From NCBI GenBank assembly GCA_015478945.1, contig JABUQX010022836.1:45001-62764 (forward strand): a stretch of DNA of 17,764 nucleotides, in the 5' to 3' direction. The notes under the pieces were generated by a model that ran no database searches, had not been told where the DNA came from, and saw nothing but the letters and a program-made list of their open reading frames with translations. Position numbers and translations under genes: made by a program. The DNA is from Trachelipus rathkii (taxonomy: Eukaryota > Arthropoda > Malacostraca > Isopoda > Trachelipodidae). This document shows positions 1-10,232 of this stretch, one piece after another; position 1 is the stretch's first letter, and the number at the start of each line of letters is the position of its first letter.

Positions 1-1455
1 TAAGAAATTAGATTTGAAGTTAAGTAATAGCGTGCAATAATAGATTAAGGAGGCGTAAGGATCGGTAGAAAAGTGATTCAAATATACCGATCACTTAAAG
101 AATTTAGCCTGGACTTGAACGTACAAGTTAAATGGATAGCGAAAGGTAGTAATAGCGTGGAATAGTCACCAAACGAATGAGAGTACTCGAGATAATAATA
201 TAAAATAAGGAAGAGTGGGTACTAAGGGAGTGTAGAGCTCGAAGAGATATTATACAGTCGGCAAAAGAAGCGCAATGATCGATAAATCTGATTGGAATCA
301 AATTTTAACAGAGAGTATGTGTGATTCGACTGCCCATAGAATGGACTGTACCTGGCATGTGTACTAGAGGACTATTGTGTCATTTCACACAGAAGATGGT
401 CAGAAAAGTTTCTCTGATGCGCGGTACGCAAAAATGGCACACTATGTGAGAAGAGAATGAAATTGAAGGATTATTCCAGCATCATCTATTAGCACATTTG
501 CATTGTTAAACATTACTAGAATAAATAAGGAGAACGAAAGGGTAAGCATCTTTGTTGTCATAACTCTTTTGATGAAACTTACATGAAAATATGAGGTGAA
601 CAGCATTTTCAGTTTTAGTACTGTAGGAAGTCAACATGGTGTAATAGAGAAATAACAGTACAAGGATATCAGTTATAGGAAATCGGAGAACAAAGGATGA
701 GTGCAACGCTTCTCATTCGTTAGAAGTAATTAGAAATCGTGAATGATAAAGGAATCCTAGACAATAAGAACAGGCTTATCTTGAAGCCAATCAAAGTACT
801 ATTTCAATTCCAGACGTCATGTGTGATGGAATTTAAAGTATCACTCATTATCCACCAATTCCCAATGAAAACAGGAGGTGTGAAAATTAATTATTTTACT
901 ACAATTTGGTTTGCGCTATTGCTTTAAAATAAATTAGAAAGAAAAATTTTAAAAAGTGGATGACGTATTAGTAATGTAGTGATGAAAATGTTGTAAAGTA
1001 GGGAATCAGTGAGTTTAAAAGCATGAAATTTTTGTTAACAATATTAAAATAAAGAGACCCGCTTCTAGATTATTAAACGTCGAGATAAAGAAAGATTGAG
1101 AGAGAAAATAAAATTTGAAAAGTTGCTAACATAACGACCGTACTTAAGCTTCACATAGAACGCCAATAAGTTAATGCTGAGAGAAGAAGTAGAGAACAGT
1201 AAATTCAGAAAGGCAGACATAAAAGAGAATGTTGAGAGGTAAGTAAAATTGAGATCTGAGCATGAATGCATACATGATAAGGTAGGAATCGCAATAACAA
1301 AAGAAGGGAAGAAGAAGCGCAAATTATTGTACACAAATCACAAAATCGAGAAAAATCGCGCTCGAAATATATTAGCCGTCACATCGCAGTAGATGACCTT
1401 TGCACTAATAGTTAAATTATATAGTGGGATATTGGTTAAGATAGACTGTACTTAC
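1..1455. other. Unassigned purine-rich region, no supported gene
   Basis: The + strand is visibly rich in A and G with few homopolymers, unlike the TA-rich middle of the window. I translated parts of it and found only short frames with no domain I recognise. The open frames here (for example 506-706 minus, 739-927 plus, 1065-1334 minus) have low-complexity Phe/Ser/Leu-rich or unremarkable translations, as expected when a purine-rich strand is read backwards. It could be old, eroded transposon sequence or an intron; nothing seen decides between these. Confidence 0.5.
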
Positions 1456-2030
1456 GGGTACCACTCCAGATGTATTTCTCAGTGTCAACAATTGTTCGAT
1501 GTTGCTTATATGGTTGATTGTGGACTTCTGTGAGTGCGAGACGATGAGTAGGTGAGTCCATGTACATCTGAATGCTGATATCATTATTCCATTATTATCT
1601 CGAACTTTAAGAAAGGGTTTTCCTGGCATGATAATTCTTCCAAATCGTAAGTTGACATGTTCTATGAAGGGCTCGTCCACTGATAATTCTACAACTAAAT
1701 GTTTCATATGTTTTGTCTCATTTACATTGATGAGCTAACGCTATAACTTGTGAGCAATAACTCAGAATATAGATTCGTTCTGGGACTGACCTTGGATAGT
1801 TAGAGTATCCAGCTAAAATGGAACCATTATCCTCACTCGTTAAGATGTTTACTGCTCCCTTAGCACCAAGATTCTTAGTGCTAGTTAGGGTTAAAGAAAG
1901 CTCGCTTCTTCCATTTCTGCGAGAGCAACAAGAAAGAGCCCTTTGGAGAACAGAAGAGATACTGCAGGTAGCAATAGTTTGACTCCGCGCACTGTAACTC
2001 GATTTGCTGTAATAGTCTGACGCCAATTAT
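1456..2030 (-). CDS. Candidate coding exon(s) or gene remnant, unknown product
   Basis: Two adjacent minus-strand frames of about 102 and 96 codons (2026-1718 and 1707-1417) lie head to tail in different frames in a stretch without microsatellites. Their translations are of mixed, protein-like composition. The second frame runs into a good splice donor, GTAAGT on the minus strand at 1455-1450, after the residues TSGVVP, so an exon could end at about 1456. Possible acceptors (AG after short pyrimidine runs) lie near 1990-2005 but are weak. I recognise no domain. It may be a real low-copy exon with one frameshift, a decayed transposon segment, or chance. Confidence is low. Confidence 0.2.
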
Positions 2031-2100
2031 TGCTTTTGGAGATGAACCCAAGAATAATTCATCTTTCCTTAACTTTCAATTCTTCTCCTTCCCTGTTTAA

Positions 2101-2273
<173 letters not shown>

Positions 2274-2529
2274 CTATCATTTCAAGTCTTCCGCAGGAAC
2301 GGCCACCACTTTCGGTGTTCGGTGAGATGTTTTTAGTACCCAGGTCCATAACTGGTCGGGTGAGAGAATATGAGTGTGTTCTCCTCCTTGGACTTAACTT
2401 CGTCTTACTTGGATGGTGAAAATGAGTACATCCCCCTCCTTGAGTAGGACTCTGCTCGTGAGTGGTGGTGTAAGTGGTGTATAAAAAAATGGTCCGACTT
2501 ACGGTCGTACTTTTTAATTTCCATAGGAT

Positions 2530-2858
2530 ATTATTGCTTGGCACATAGAAAGTTCTTTACAGAGTCTGGCAACAATGGTTTCCATTATTTGCATCCAAAT
2601 TCCGCTCTTTCAGCTTCTATCTTTCTCTCTGGGGCCTTTTCTTTAAAATCTTTAATAGTATATAATAGCTCTATAGCAGATTCTTTAGGTTCACCGTTTT
2701 ATCCTTTAAATCTAATAAATAGTGGTTTCCTCAGGGTTCTCTTTATCACCAACCCTTTTTTTTTACTTTTCATTAATGATCTATTTGTCAATTCGTCTCC
2801 TATCATAAACTCTTACACCGACGACTCTACCTTCATTATAGTTTTTTTTTTAGTTTAA
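2530..2858 (+). pseudogene. Non-LTR retrotransposon reverse transcriptase fragment
   Basis: The frame beginning near 2538 matches the middle of a non-LTR (LINE, jockey/CR1-like) reverse transcriptase. Reading order is as in the family: an HR-K block near the start (AHRKFF, where active copies have the end of the palm A motif, W-H-R/K-A-L), an S-FLSGA-S segment, then INSGF with FLLFINDLF, then SYTDDST. FLLFINDL followed about 12 residues later by Y-x-DD is the diagnostic pair. The catalytic box reads YTDD where the family usually has YADD, and the Gly-Val-Pro-Gln-Gly box is changed to GFLRV, so the copy is inactive. Only about 105 residues survive of a domain of some 250; no endonuclease or 3' tail was found. 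Downstream sequence turns AT-rich by 2870. Confidence 0.82.
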
Positions 2859-3503
2859 AAGAAAATCCACTCAGCAAATTAATTAATTAGATTAAATTAA
2901 ATTAGTTAATAATAATTAATTCTAGAAGGATGCAGAAAATCTATTTCTTATAGAGATTGGAAGTATCTATTAATGTATAGAAAATATGCTGTTTTCAAAG
3001 CTTCCAAAATACAGTCATCGTCTACCGACTTAACATAATCTTCTAAACAACAATTACATTTTCTTCGAAAACACAAACACAAACTTTCTCTGGTTTATTA
3101 CGTTTCTTTTGTTTCCTTTATTCTCATGAACCTTTCTTGGATGGTCAGTATGTCTTTCTTCTAAGAACTCGCTAAACTCTCGCTAAGAGGTTTGGCATCT
3201 GAGGCCCGCCTTCGAATACTTCTCATCACCCTCTTCTCGTTCTTTATGGCGAGTGGATAGTTTACCTACGATTTAAAGAGCTTATGAGTCGCGTCTTATA
3301 AACACAGTCTCACTCAATCATCTTCACTGTATATTTCACTTACCCCATACTTAACCGCTATGCTTAATCTCTCATGTACTCTTACTTCCATTTATTTCAG
3401 ATAATTCTTTTTTCCTTTTATTCTTCCACAAACCTTCGATTTGTACATATATTCGTTTATCGTCGGCCAGCTAATTTAACTTGTGAATTTTAATTTTCAA
3501 CCA
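2859..3503. other. Unassigned region after the RT fragment
   Basis: Moderately AT-rich and pyrimidine-rich on the + strand. It could hold more eroded retrotransposon sequence, since it follows the RT fragment directly, but I see no RNase H, thumb or tail signature and no long frame. There is a pyrimidine-rich tract ending in TTTCAG near 3400, which resembles a splice acceptor but has no exon to support it. Confidence 0.4.
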
Positions 3504-3611
3504 GATATATATATATATATATTATATTAATATATTATATATATACTATATATATATATATATTATAATATATATATATTATATATTATATATATATATA
3601 TAATATTATAT
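3504..3611. repeat. (TA)n microsatellite
   Basis: An almost pure alternating TA tract with slipped TAT/ATTA interruptions. It abuts the left edge of the possible MITE that begins at 3612. Confidence 0.95.
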
Positions 3612-4213
3612 AGGGGCTTTTACGGTTTGAGGAATCTATTTGTTTATATTTTTTATTTTATTTACTAGAAATATGAAATAATGTATTAATATTAATTTTT
3701 AGTGGTAAATAAGCAATTTTTTTTAAAGATGAAAATGAAATGAATATGACGCCTCCAAATTTCATATTTACAACATTTGTCTACGGGCTAATTATCAATT
3801 CTAGCGACACTAGCCGACTTTCACCGATTTTCATGAAGCTTGCAAAAATGATGATTCGATGATCTGTAAAGAAGAAAAAAACAAGCAAAAAACATTAAAC
3901 GAATGCTCGAAGAATAAGCCCTGAAAAAGTTATGAAGTCTCAAAGACTTTTATTTACACATGTAAAGTTAAATCACACTGCGATATGCTTCTTTTTTTTA
4001 TTAAATCGATTTTTAATAGACATGATGTTGAAGCAAATTTTATAATTTCTGGCCACTATTGAATGATCTCAATTTATGATTTATTAGCTCGGAAATTCAA
4101 AGATGTTTGTGAGAATGTGAAATCCCAGTGAGTTATAGAACTTTATATATGAAAGGAGTGTGTAAATAAATTATCTAAGTAAAATAACCGACTTCCTATA
4201 ACATAAGAGGTCC
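3612..4213. mobile_element. Possible foldback/MITE-like element between TA arrays
   Basis: A 602-bp non-microsatellite island with a (TA)n tract on each side. Its outer ends are loosely inverted: the left starts AGGGGCTTTTACGGTTTGAGG, and the reverse complement of the right starts AGGACCTCTTATGTTATAGG. The same kind of end (AGxCCTxTTATGTTTTA) occurs at the right end of the foldback element at 11884-12661, which suggests a related family. The interior has no coding frame and no clear long arms, so the call rests on end similarity and sharp boundaries only. Confidence 0.4.
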
Positions 4214-4237
4214 TATATATATTCTATATATATATAT

Positions 4238-4287
<50 letters not shown>

Positions 4288-4351
4288 TATATATCATATA
4301 TGAAAAAAATATTATATAAAAAGTGTTTCCTACGATCTATTATATATATAG

Positions 4352-4432
<81 letters not shown>

Positions 4433-4435
4433 TTC
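4214..4435. repeat. (TA)n microsatellite, interrupted
   Basis: Several long alternating TA runs separated by a short unique segment around 4300-4340. It directly follows the possible MITE and adjoins the 3' end of the minus-strand SINE, so part of it may be the SINE's own tail. Confidence 0.93.
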
Positions 4436-4550
4436 CCAATGTCAAGGAGGGAACTTTCTCTAGGTAATTTGCTACCTAGGATCGGACTGGGGATGAACCC
4501 GGGCCCTTGACATGCGACTCTGTCGCTTTACCAATTGGTACCGACGGTGG

Positions 4551-4554
<4 letters not shown>
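4436..4554 (-). mobile_element. tRNA-derived SINE (short interspersed element)
   Basis: Read on the minus strand, the island starts GCCGCCACCGTCGGTACC and shows a split RNA polymerase III promoter. A box A-like TTGGTAAAGCGAC is at about 4536-4522, and a box B-like GGGTTCATCCCC at about 4501-4489, spaced as in a tRNA. The segment between (GAGTCGCATGTC) is also tRNA-like. After the tRNA-related head comes a short unrelated body ending in TTGACATTGGG, followed by A/T repeats that fit a SINE tail. Head pairing is imperfect (box B lacks the usual GGTTCGA), so it is a pseudogene-like head and not a functional tRNA gene. A SINE encodes no protein and is mobilised by a LINE in trans. Confidence 0.8.
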
Positions 4555-4586
<32 letters not shown>

Positions 4587-4625
4587 AATATATTATATAT
4601 ATAATATATATATAATATATATATT
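4555..4625. repeat. (TA)n microsatellite
   Basis: An alternating TA tract upstream of the SINE head. Together with the tract on the other side it places the SINE inside a TA array. Confidence 0.93.
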
Positions 4626-4789
4626 TACATACAGATATATATATTTTAATAAATATTAATTAAAAAGAATTGCATATTAATCTATGACTTCATAATAATA
4701 GATCTCTAAATATTATTACATACATTGATGATAATTTTCCACTAAATATAGGTGTGTTTGTACGAGCCAGTGTGTTAAGTGACAATTAT

Positions 4790-5005
4790 CCACAGACTAT
4801 AAGCATGTGTGTAGCAATTAGTGTGTGTAGTGCGTGTGCTTGTAGTGTGTCATGTGTAGTGAGAGTGTCTACTGTGTGTAATGTGTGTGTGTAAAATGTA
4901 TGATGTATAACGTGTAGTATGTGCAATGTGAGTGTGTGTCGAATGTATGGCGTATAATGTGTAGTATGTGCAATGCGAATTTTTAGTGTGTGTGTGTTTG
5001 AATTT
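4790..5005. repeat. TG-rich minisatellite, 47-bp period
   Basis: The + strand is rich in GTGTGT and GTAGTGTG words. The clearest units start at 4895 and 4942 and share AATGTATG, GTATAA, GTGTAGTATGTGCAATG in the same order, giving a 47-bp period; flanking units are more degenerate. The minus-strand frame over it (4850-5065) is Thr/His/Tyr-rich and is a by-product of the repeat. Confidence 0.8.
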
Positions 5006-5040
5006 TGAGTGCAATTGATTTATGAGTATTGATACTGTTC

Positions 5041-6640
5041 CTTTGTTTATATATCCCTTTAACAATTATATATATTTTTCAACTATAGCTTTTGATATGA
5101 GCTTGGTATTTCTCACGTTTTTGTATCCTAATACTATTATATCCATGAGGTATAACAGATTAGTATAATATCTATGCCTCACTATATGTTCTTTGTTCAG
5201 ATTGCGTATATATAGTATTTAATATAAGGTGCTTAAGGTATAATTAAGAAGTAATTTTATACCAGCCAATGTTATTAGTTGTGAACATTTAGCAAAGCGA
5301 TTAATTATTGATCGCAGACCGGTATTTGTGTTTGATGTTAAGTAATTTTCTATATAATAGTGGACTTAATAATATATAATATATATAAATAAATTATATT
5401 AAATAATTTAATAATAATAATACACTATAGTATATTCTTATTTATAAGATTTATATAGTTATTTATCAACAACAGGATCACAGTAGTTTGATTCACTTCA
5501 ATCGTAAATTAGTATTCCCATTTAAACAAGTATAGATCACATCGTTAGCAGCAACATTAGCAAAACGGAGTCAAAAACTGCCATGCTTAAGTATCCTAAT
5601 TGACTTTTCAATGTAAATTAACTTGCGGCATTTTATGCTTGTTCGTTAGTTTAATACGTGCGGTTTTTATACTCTTTTAATCGTAGACTGTGTTGTCAGA
5701 TAAATGCACCATGCATAGTGGATCAGGGAGTGGTACCAAGATAATATAATACTTTACATACAATTACACCTGTTAAATAAGTATATTTTAGGATATTTAT
5801 TAAAAAATTAACTAATGTCACGGAAAGAAATGTATTTTCATCGGTTTCAATGATATATATCAATAACTGGGTGTTCTATTTATAACTTGCGTATTATAAT
5901 TAAATTTAACATGACAAGTGCACTCTCGATAGCTAATTGTATGTTTTATTCTTTAAGAGAAGGCACGTATACCATTCAAGAATGGTCGGTGGAACTGTCA
6001 TCGAGAAATTGTTAAATAAGATTATACAAATAGACAAGAAGTGTCTGTAATCATAAAAGGAGATTTGTTGAGCTTGATTTTAGACAAAAAGAAAAAGATT
6101 TGGATAGATAGTCCTATAGATCATTGTTCTCATACTGGTTGGGCATCGTCGGGTGTGTCTATCAAAAAATAGAGGAATAAGTTATATGTACGGAAAACAG
6201 GCTTATAATGATTATAATCAAGGAATGTTTATCCAGTTTTATTTATATTCAAGTTAATTCTGTATCTAAAATTAAATAGTAATATTCTCTGTACAGGCAT
6301 CCAATAATCATCTGTATAAAGAACATTTATATTAATAATTATATATAACGATAGATATATGTTGAACTAGCTACTAGTAATGGTAATACGATAAGATAGA
6401 TATTATTTATGCTAAATGATTTGTATATTAATGTATAGTTAGTAGTGATAATTATTTATTAATATATATGATGCTTATACGTATATATTATAATTATATC
6501 GATTAGATATATAATAAGTAATGATGTTAAGGTATTTTTGAGTATATAATGTGTGGTGTGTAGTATGTTAGGTATATGTGTGGTAATGATTGTATTAGTA
6601 TATTAGTGTTTGAGGTATAGTGGTGTATTATATGATATGT
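5041..6640. other. AT-rich intergenic region, nothing recognised
   Basis: Holds short TA runs (about 5360-5425, 6330-6360, 6470-6520) and a G/T-rich stretch at 6540-6640 resembling a worn TG/TA minisatellite. No frame above 60 codons, tRNA, or transposon end is visible. The less AT-rich part, 5930-6180, was examined for coding content without success. Confidence 0.5.
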
Positions 6641-6773
6641 GGGTGGGAATTTTGCTTTAAAGGATGTAACCGATATAACTAATCGAAACGAGCTATGTAA
6701 ATTGTTGCTGCGATTTTTTTAATGGGTTTTTATCATCTAGGTTGCAAATGCACAGTTTTTTCTTTTTTTTAAA

Positions 6774-6892
6774 ACTAAAGGAATACCTAAATTAGATCCG
6801 CCAAGATTAAGAGTCAGGGTCCGCGACCTCAGCCGGGGGACGACGGGGGGACTCTTCGAGTCCCCCTCTGTCTGCACGTCGCTCGAGCCCTA
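6774..6892 (+). repeat. GC-rich core repeat, copy 1 (short form)
   Basis: Begins ACTAAAGGAATACC and ends GTCGCTCGAGCCC. Shared words with the other copies, in order: GAATACC, ATCCGC, AAGA, GAGTC, GGGGAC-ACGG, TCCCCCTCTGTC, CTCGAGCCC. It lacks about 90 bp of the centre present in the copies at 11075 and 12040. It stands out as a GC-rich island in very AT-rich DNA. Confidence 0.82.
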
Positions 6893-7084
6893 TAATTAAA
6901 ATAAATAGAGTATAAAGGAATTAAAAAAATTCACATCTGAAAGATTACACTGATATGTTAAAGAGAAGAGGTGGCAACTTTTCTCTCTTCTATTGAGTTA
7001 AGTTAGCGTCTACAGTGCTGGTAGAGTAGGATCAGCATATTTCCTCTATGTAACATATTATGTAACAAAAATTAACAAAAAATT

Positions 7085-7290
7085 ATTATTTCATGGTAAG
7101 ATATTAGATATTGTATTATACTAGAACTATATAATATAGGTATATAATACTATTTAAGTATATATTATATATAATAGAGTTATAAATATATATATATATT
7201 AATATATTATATATATATATATATGATTATATAATATGGTCAATATATCCTATAATAGTGGGACCACTTTCCCTTTTAAAAAGTGATGTA
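7085..7290. repeat. AT-rich loop of the inverted repeat
   Basis: Mostly TA/TAA runs with no coding frame. It forms the spacer between the two arms of the large inverted repeat. Confidence 0.7.
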
Positions 7291-7469
7291 TATCTATAAA
7301 AATGTTTACATATGAAAATATCGCTGAAAGGCCTAATGTCCAACCATACTCTGTTGACGTTTAACGAACCCAATTAAAGAAGAGAAAAGTTGCCACATGT
7401 ATGCTTTTAATATCACGTATGTTTTTAACTTAAAAATTTTGTTTCACTGTTTTTATTTATTTTTAGTAC

Positions 7470-7605
7470 TTAAGCTCGAGCCGACGGTGTGGCAGAGGGG
7501 GGGAGACGTCCTCCCTGTTCGTCCGCGCTGAGTTTGCCGAGAGACCGCTGACTCTTTGACACTGGGCATTTAAATCTAATTGGGGTAATTCCTTGTAGTT
7601 GTTAA
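7470..7605 (-). repeat. GC-rich core repeat, copy 2 (inverted)
   Basis: On the minus strand it reads ACTACAAGGAATTACCCC, AATTAGAT, AAAGAGTCAGCGGTCTCTCGG, GGACG, TCCCCCCCTCTG, GTCGGCTCGAGC. This is the same order of words as in the other three copies. It is the mirror partner of the copy at 6774-6892 in the large inverted repeat. The minus-strand frame at 7463-7681 crosses it and is judged non-genic. Confidence 0.82.
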
Positions 7606-7757
7606 AAAATTTAAAAAAAACGTAGTCGTGGTCATCCTTAGTCACTTGGCTATACAAACGCACCTTGTAAATAAGATACATTAAAGAGTCGATTTTACGA
7701 TAGCTCTGTCAGTTATCAGGTCTGGTTAAACGCATCCTTTTAAACGGTAAAGTTTCT

Positions 7758-8240
7758 TATTGACTAATATATATACGTTATTGATATATACTAATAATTA
7801 CATTATATACTATGTGAATACCGTACTGTGTATCATATTTTCTTCATATTTCTATAGCTTCTCCTTTTGGTACAATGATATATAGTGTAATATATTGAAA
7901 GTACATCTATATTGATATATACTATAATTATATCTTTATAAAATTAATTAATAAATAATATAATATTAAGTATATATATATATAATAATAATATATAAAA
8001 TTATAATTAATTATAATATATATAAATAAATCTTATAATATATATTATGATATAATTATAATAAATATAACTACTAATATCAAAATATTAATATATAAAA
8101 TTCTTAATTAATATAATATAGTATAATATAAAATATATATTACTAAATATAAATATATTATCTATAAATTTGATATATATTATGTATAAATAAATATCTA
8201 ATAATTTATATATTAAGTACTATAATAATTTATACATGAG
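7758..8240. repeat. AT-rich low-complexity tract
   Basis: Almost wholly A and T, with mixed TA, TAA and ATTA words and short semi-palindromes, less regular than the pure (TA)n arrays. No frame or transposon end is seen. Confidence 0.8.
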
Positions 8241-8884
8241 AATAATATCGGAGTTTTATAGTTCTGACGAGTAAAGGAGGGATTGGCGGATCGGCGAGGT
8301 ATCAAAACTTTCAATTTGCTGTTTGCTTTTGTGGAGTCGTATAAAATGTATTGAGACTATATATGGTGAGATAACTAGGTCCTTAGATGATCTATTCGGT
8401 ATAAACTATGCTAGGCGAGGAAAATAATATACTTGAGAGGAAGAAAAAAAGTGTTGATAAGAATGCAGAGATCAGGTTAAAGTATGTTTGGTTGTTGTTG
8501 GTGTGTATAGGAAGAGGCAGTAATAACGGTTTAGCTATATTTGTTTGACAGTGTTGCCAGATGAAATAAGTTAATATAAATAAATTTTGAAATTAGATAC
8601 ATAATAAAACTCACAGGGGCAAAAAATCAAATGTTACAAACTATTCTTTTGTATGTTTTATTTATTTATTTATATTTAAGAAGTTTTAGAGTAGTTGATC
8701 CATAGAATTATCCAAAGCAAAAGCTTGTGGGGTTCATCCATTTATCTGAAGATTAGATAATAGATTATTGGGACATTATTGGGACAATCATTGGGGCATT
8801 CAGTTAGTTTACTTCAACCTCCATATTGATGCATTTGATTTTTTATGAGTATCCGATATTATATATAGTGAACTATTATGAGTC
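8241..8884. other. Unassigned region left of the hAT element
   Basis: Moderate composition. The only structure is a small tandem repeat at 8764-8800, three 11-13 bp units of the form ATTATTGGGAC, ATTATTGGGAC, AATCATTGGGG. No coding frame or element end recognised. Confidence 0.45.
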
Positions 8885-8892
8885 ATTAACAT

Positions 8893-9006
8893 TAGTTTGG
8901 GGCGGATATTGTCACTACAATATCCACATGCTTAGATATCTGTATCTTTGTCAGCATCCATAATCGCGGATACTGATGCAGATTTTTTTGCGGATAGCGG
9001 ATAGTT
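8893..9006 (+). repeat. Left terminal region of the hAT element, GCGGAT motifs
   Basis: Contains GGGGCGGATATTGTCACT at the edge, then ATATCCAC, CATCCATAATCGCGGATA, GATGCAGA and GCGGATAGCGGATAG. Clustered short subterminal motifs in both directions are typical of hAT ends, where transposase binds. It matches the right end at 11667-11774 in inverted orientation. Confidence 0.6.
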
Positions 9007-9179
9007 ATTCCAATTTTAGGGCACAATAATTGAACTAAATGTTTCTACAAACCTTCTCTGTTACGCAAGATGTTCAGCCATTGGAATACGTTAAGATGTT
9101 CTACTCATGCTTGAGAGGAGGGGAATAAATTAAGGAAGGCTGTCTGCCTCTACGCTGCGAGCACACGGGTGCTATACGC

Positions 9180-10232
9180 GTTACAGGTGGTATTACACCT
9201 CGGGGATATTTTAAAGTAATTGTATTTACTCTCTAACTGTTTGAAGGAGGAGTGCAGACGGATCCGTCTATGCTTGCAACGGAGATATAGTCTGTGATAA
9301 ATAATGCCATTAAAATTGTAAGGAATTTTCGCAGATTGACAGAAGTATCGTCCTCATTGCTGGAGTATAGATAATAAATTTCAAATCTGCGAATACGAGG
9401 ACGCATTGTTGCAATGAAGACTTTCTGGCATCCTGATACAGTTTAATAGCCAAATTTCTTGAACTATCGATGTTACAGATGGGTAGAAGATTTATTTGGA
9501 GGTAAGGCTTTTTAGAAATGAGCTAAATATGAGGCAGAAATTCACTGCAGCTCAATAAATAAGAAAAAGATACAGAAACAAACACACATTTAGCATCGTT
9601 AGCGGAACCATTTCTGAATCCATGAACGTTCCTTGCTCTAGCAGCGAAAAGTCTTGTTCCGAGGTGTTAAAAGACACTGTCATGGATCGAGAGATTATCA
9701 AAGCGGTACAATTCTGGAGATCGGATAAGATCCATTGTTTGCTGGCGTGAGTAATTGCAAAAGTTTTCCACATCTGCCAGAAACCTCGCCGGGAATACTT
9801 AAAGCATACCCTTTAGACAAGTTAGCTTAGTGAGCGGCTTTTCAGCGGTGAAGATCTCATTTGCGAAGAAGAGGAGAGCAAACTCCGCCTTAGAAAGGGC
9901 TAGAAGTCTTTTAGTTTTGAACGCATAAATTTGAGAATTATTTTATTTTCAGAGTATTTATAAATAAGATATAACCATTTTCCAATGCGTCGGAGCTGGG
10001 GGAAAGAGATTCCTTGAAGCTGGATAAAGATCCATGGTTTGATGGCGTGAATTAATTGCAAAAGTTTTCACACTTTGCAGAAAACTCGCAGGGAATACTT
10101 AAGCCGATCGTTCTTCTAACAGTGGTAGTTAGTGAGCGTCCTTTTCACGGTGCAGATCTCATTTACGCAAGAAAAGAGAAGAAACTCTCCCTTGAAAGGG
10201 CTCAGAAGCGTTTGTTTTTGAAGCATAATTGA
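9180..10232 (+). pseudogene. hAT transposase, C-terminal half, broken
   Basis: Transposase cuts and joins the element's DNA ends. Landmarks run in family order on the + strand but in several frames. RWYYT near 9188-9202 resembles the RWNST motif. VINNAIKIVRNF then LTEVSSS (about 9289-9354) resembles the helix with L-x-P-F-x-x-x-T-x-x-LS. An open stretch of about 63 codons (9559-9747) ends AVQFWRSDK, matching the (F/W)W-x-x-(N/S) start of the dimerisation region. REYLKHTL (from about 9788) and SERLFSGEDLI (9829-9861) match the conserved yL-x-(I/V)-P...SERLFS block. A downstream second copy reads SERPFHGADLIYARK...LERAQKRLFLKHN and a stop at 10230-10232. Stops and frameshifts (for example TGA 9748) show it is dead. 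BED finger and catalytic Asp residues were not found. Confidence 0.78.

Larger units (their letters stand above)
6646..7757. repeat. Large imperfect inverted repeat (about 1.1 kb, foldback-like)
   Basis: The left arm (about 6646-7060) matches the reverse complement of the right arm (about 7300-7757) with indels. Landmarks in order are AAAGGATG near the outer ends (6659 and 7734-7742 reversed), AGCTAT about 30 bp further in (6691; 7701 reversed), a GC-rich core in each arm, and GTGGCAACTTTTCTC (6971; 7396 reversed) followed by TTGxGTTxxGTTAxCGTC. The loop is about 240 bp of AT-rich DNA. It is either one foldback transposon or two copies of one repeat inserted in opposite directions. No protein is encoded. 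End sequences and target duplications could not be fixed by eye. Confidence 0.75.

Noticed and set aside
4436..4554. Functional tRNA gene on the minus strand
   Set aside because: Acceptor and T-arm pairing is poor and the B box departs from consensus; a SINE head explains it better.
4850..5065. 71-codon Thr/His/Tyr frame on the minus strand
   Set aside because: It is produced by the TG-rich minisatellite and has no domain or neighbour support.
9552..9773. 73-codon minus-strand frame
   Set aside because: It is antisense to the hAT transposase segment that ends in AVQFWRSDK on the + strand.
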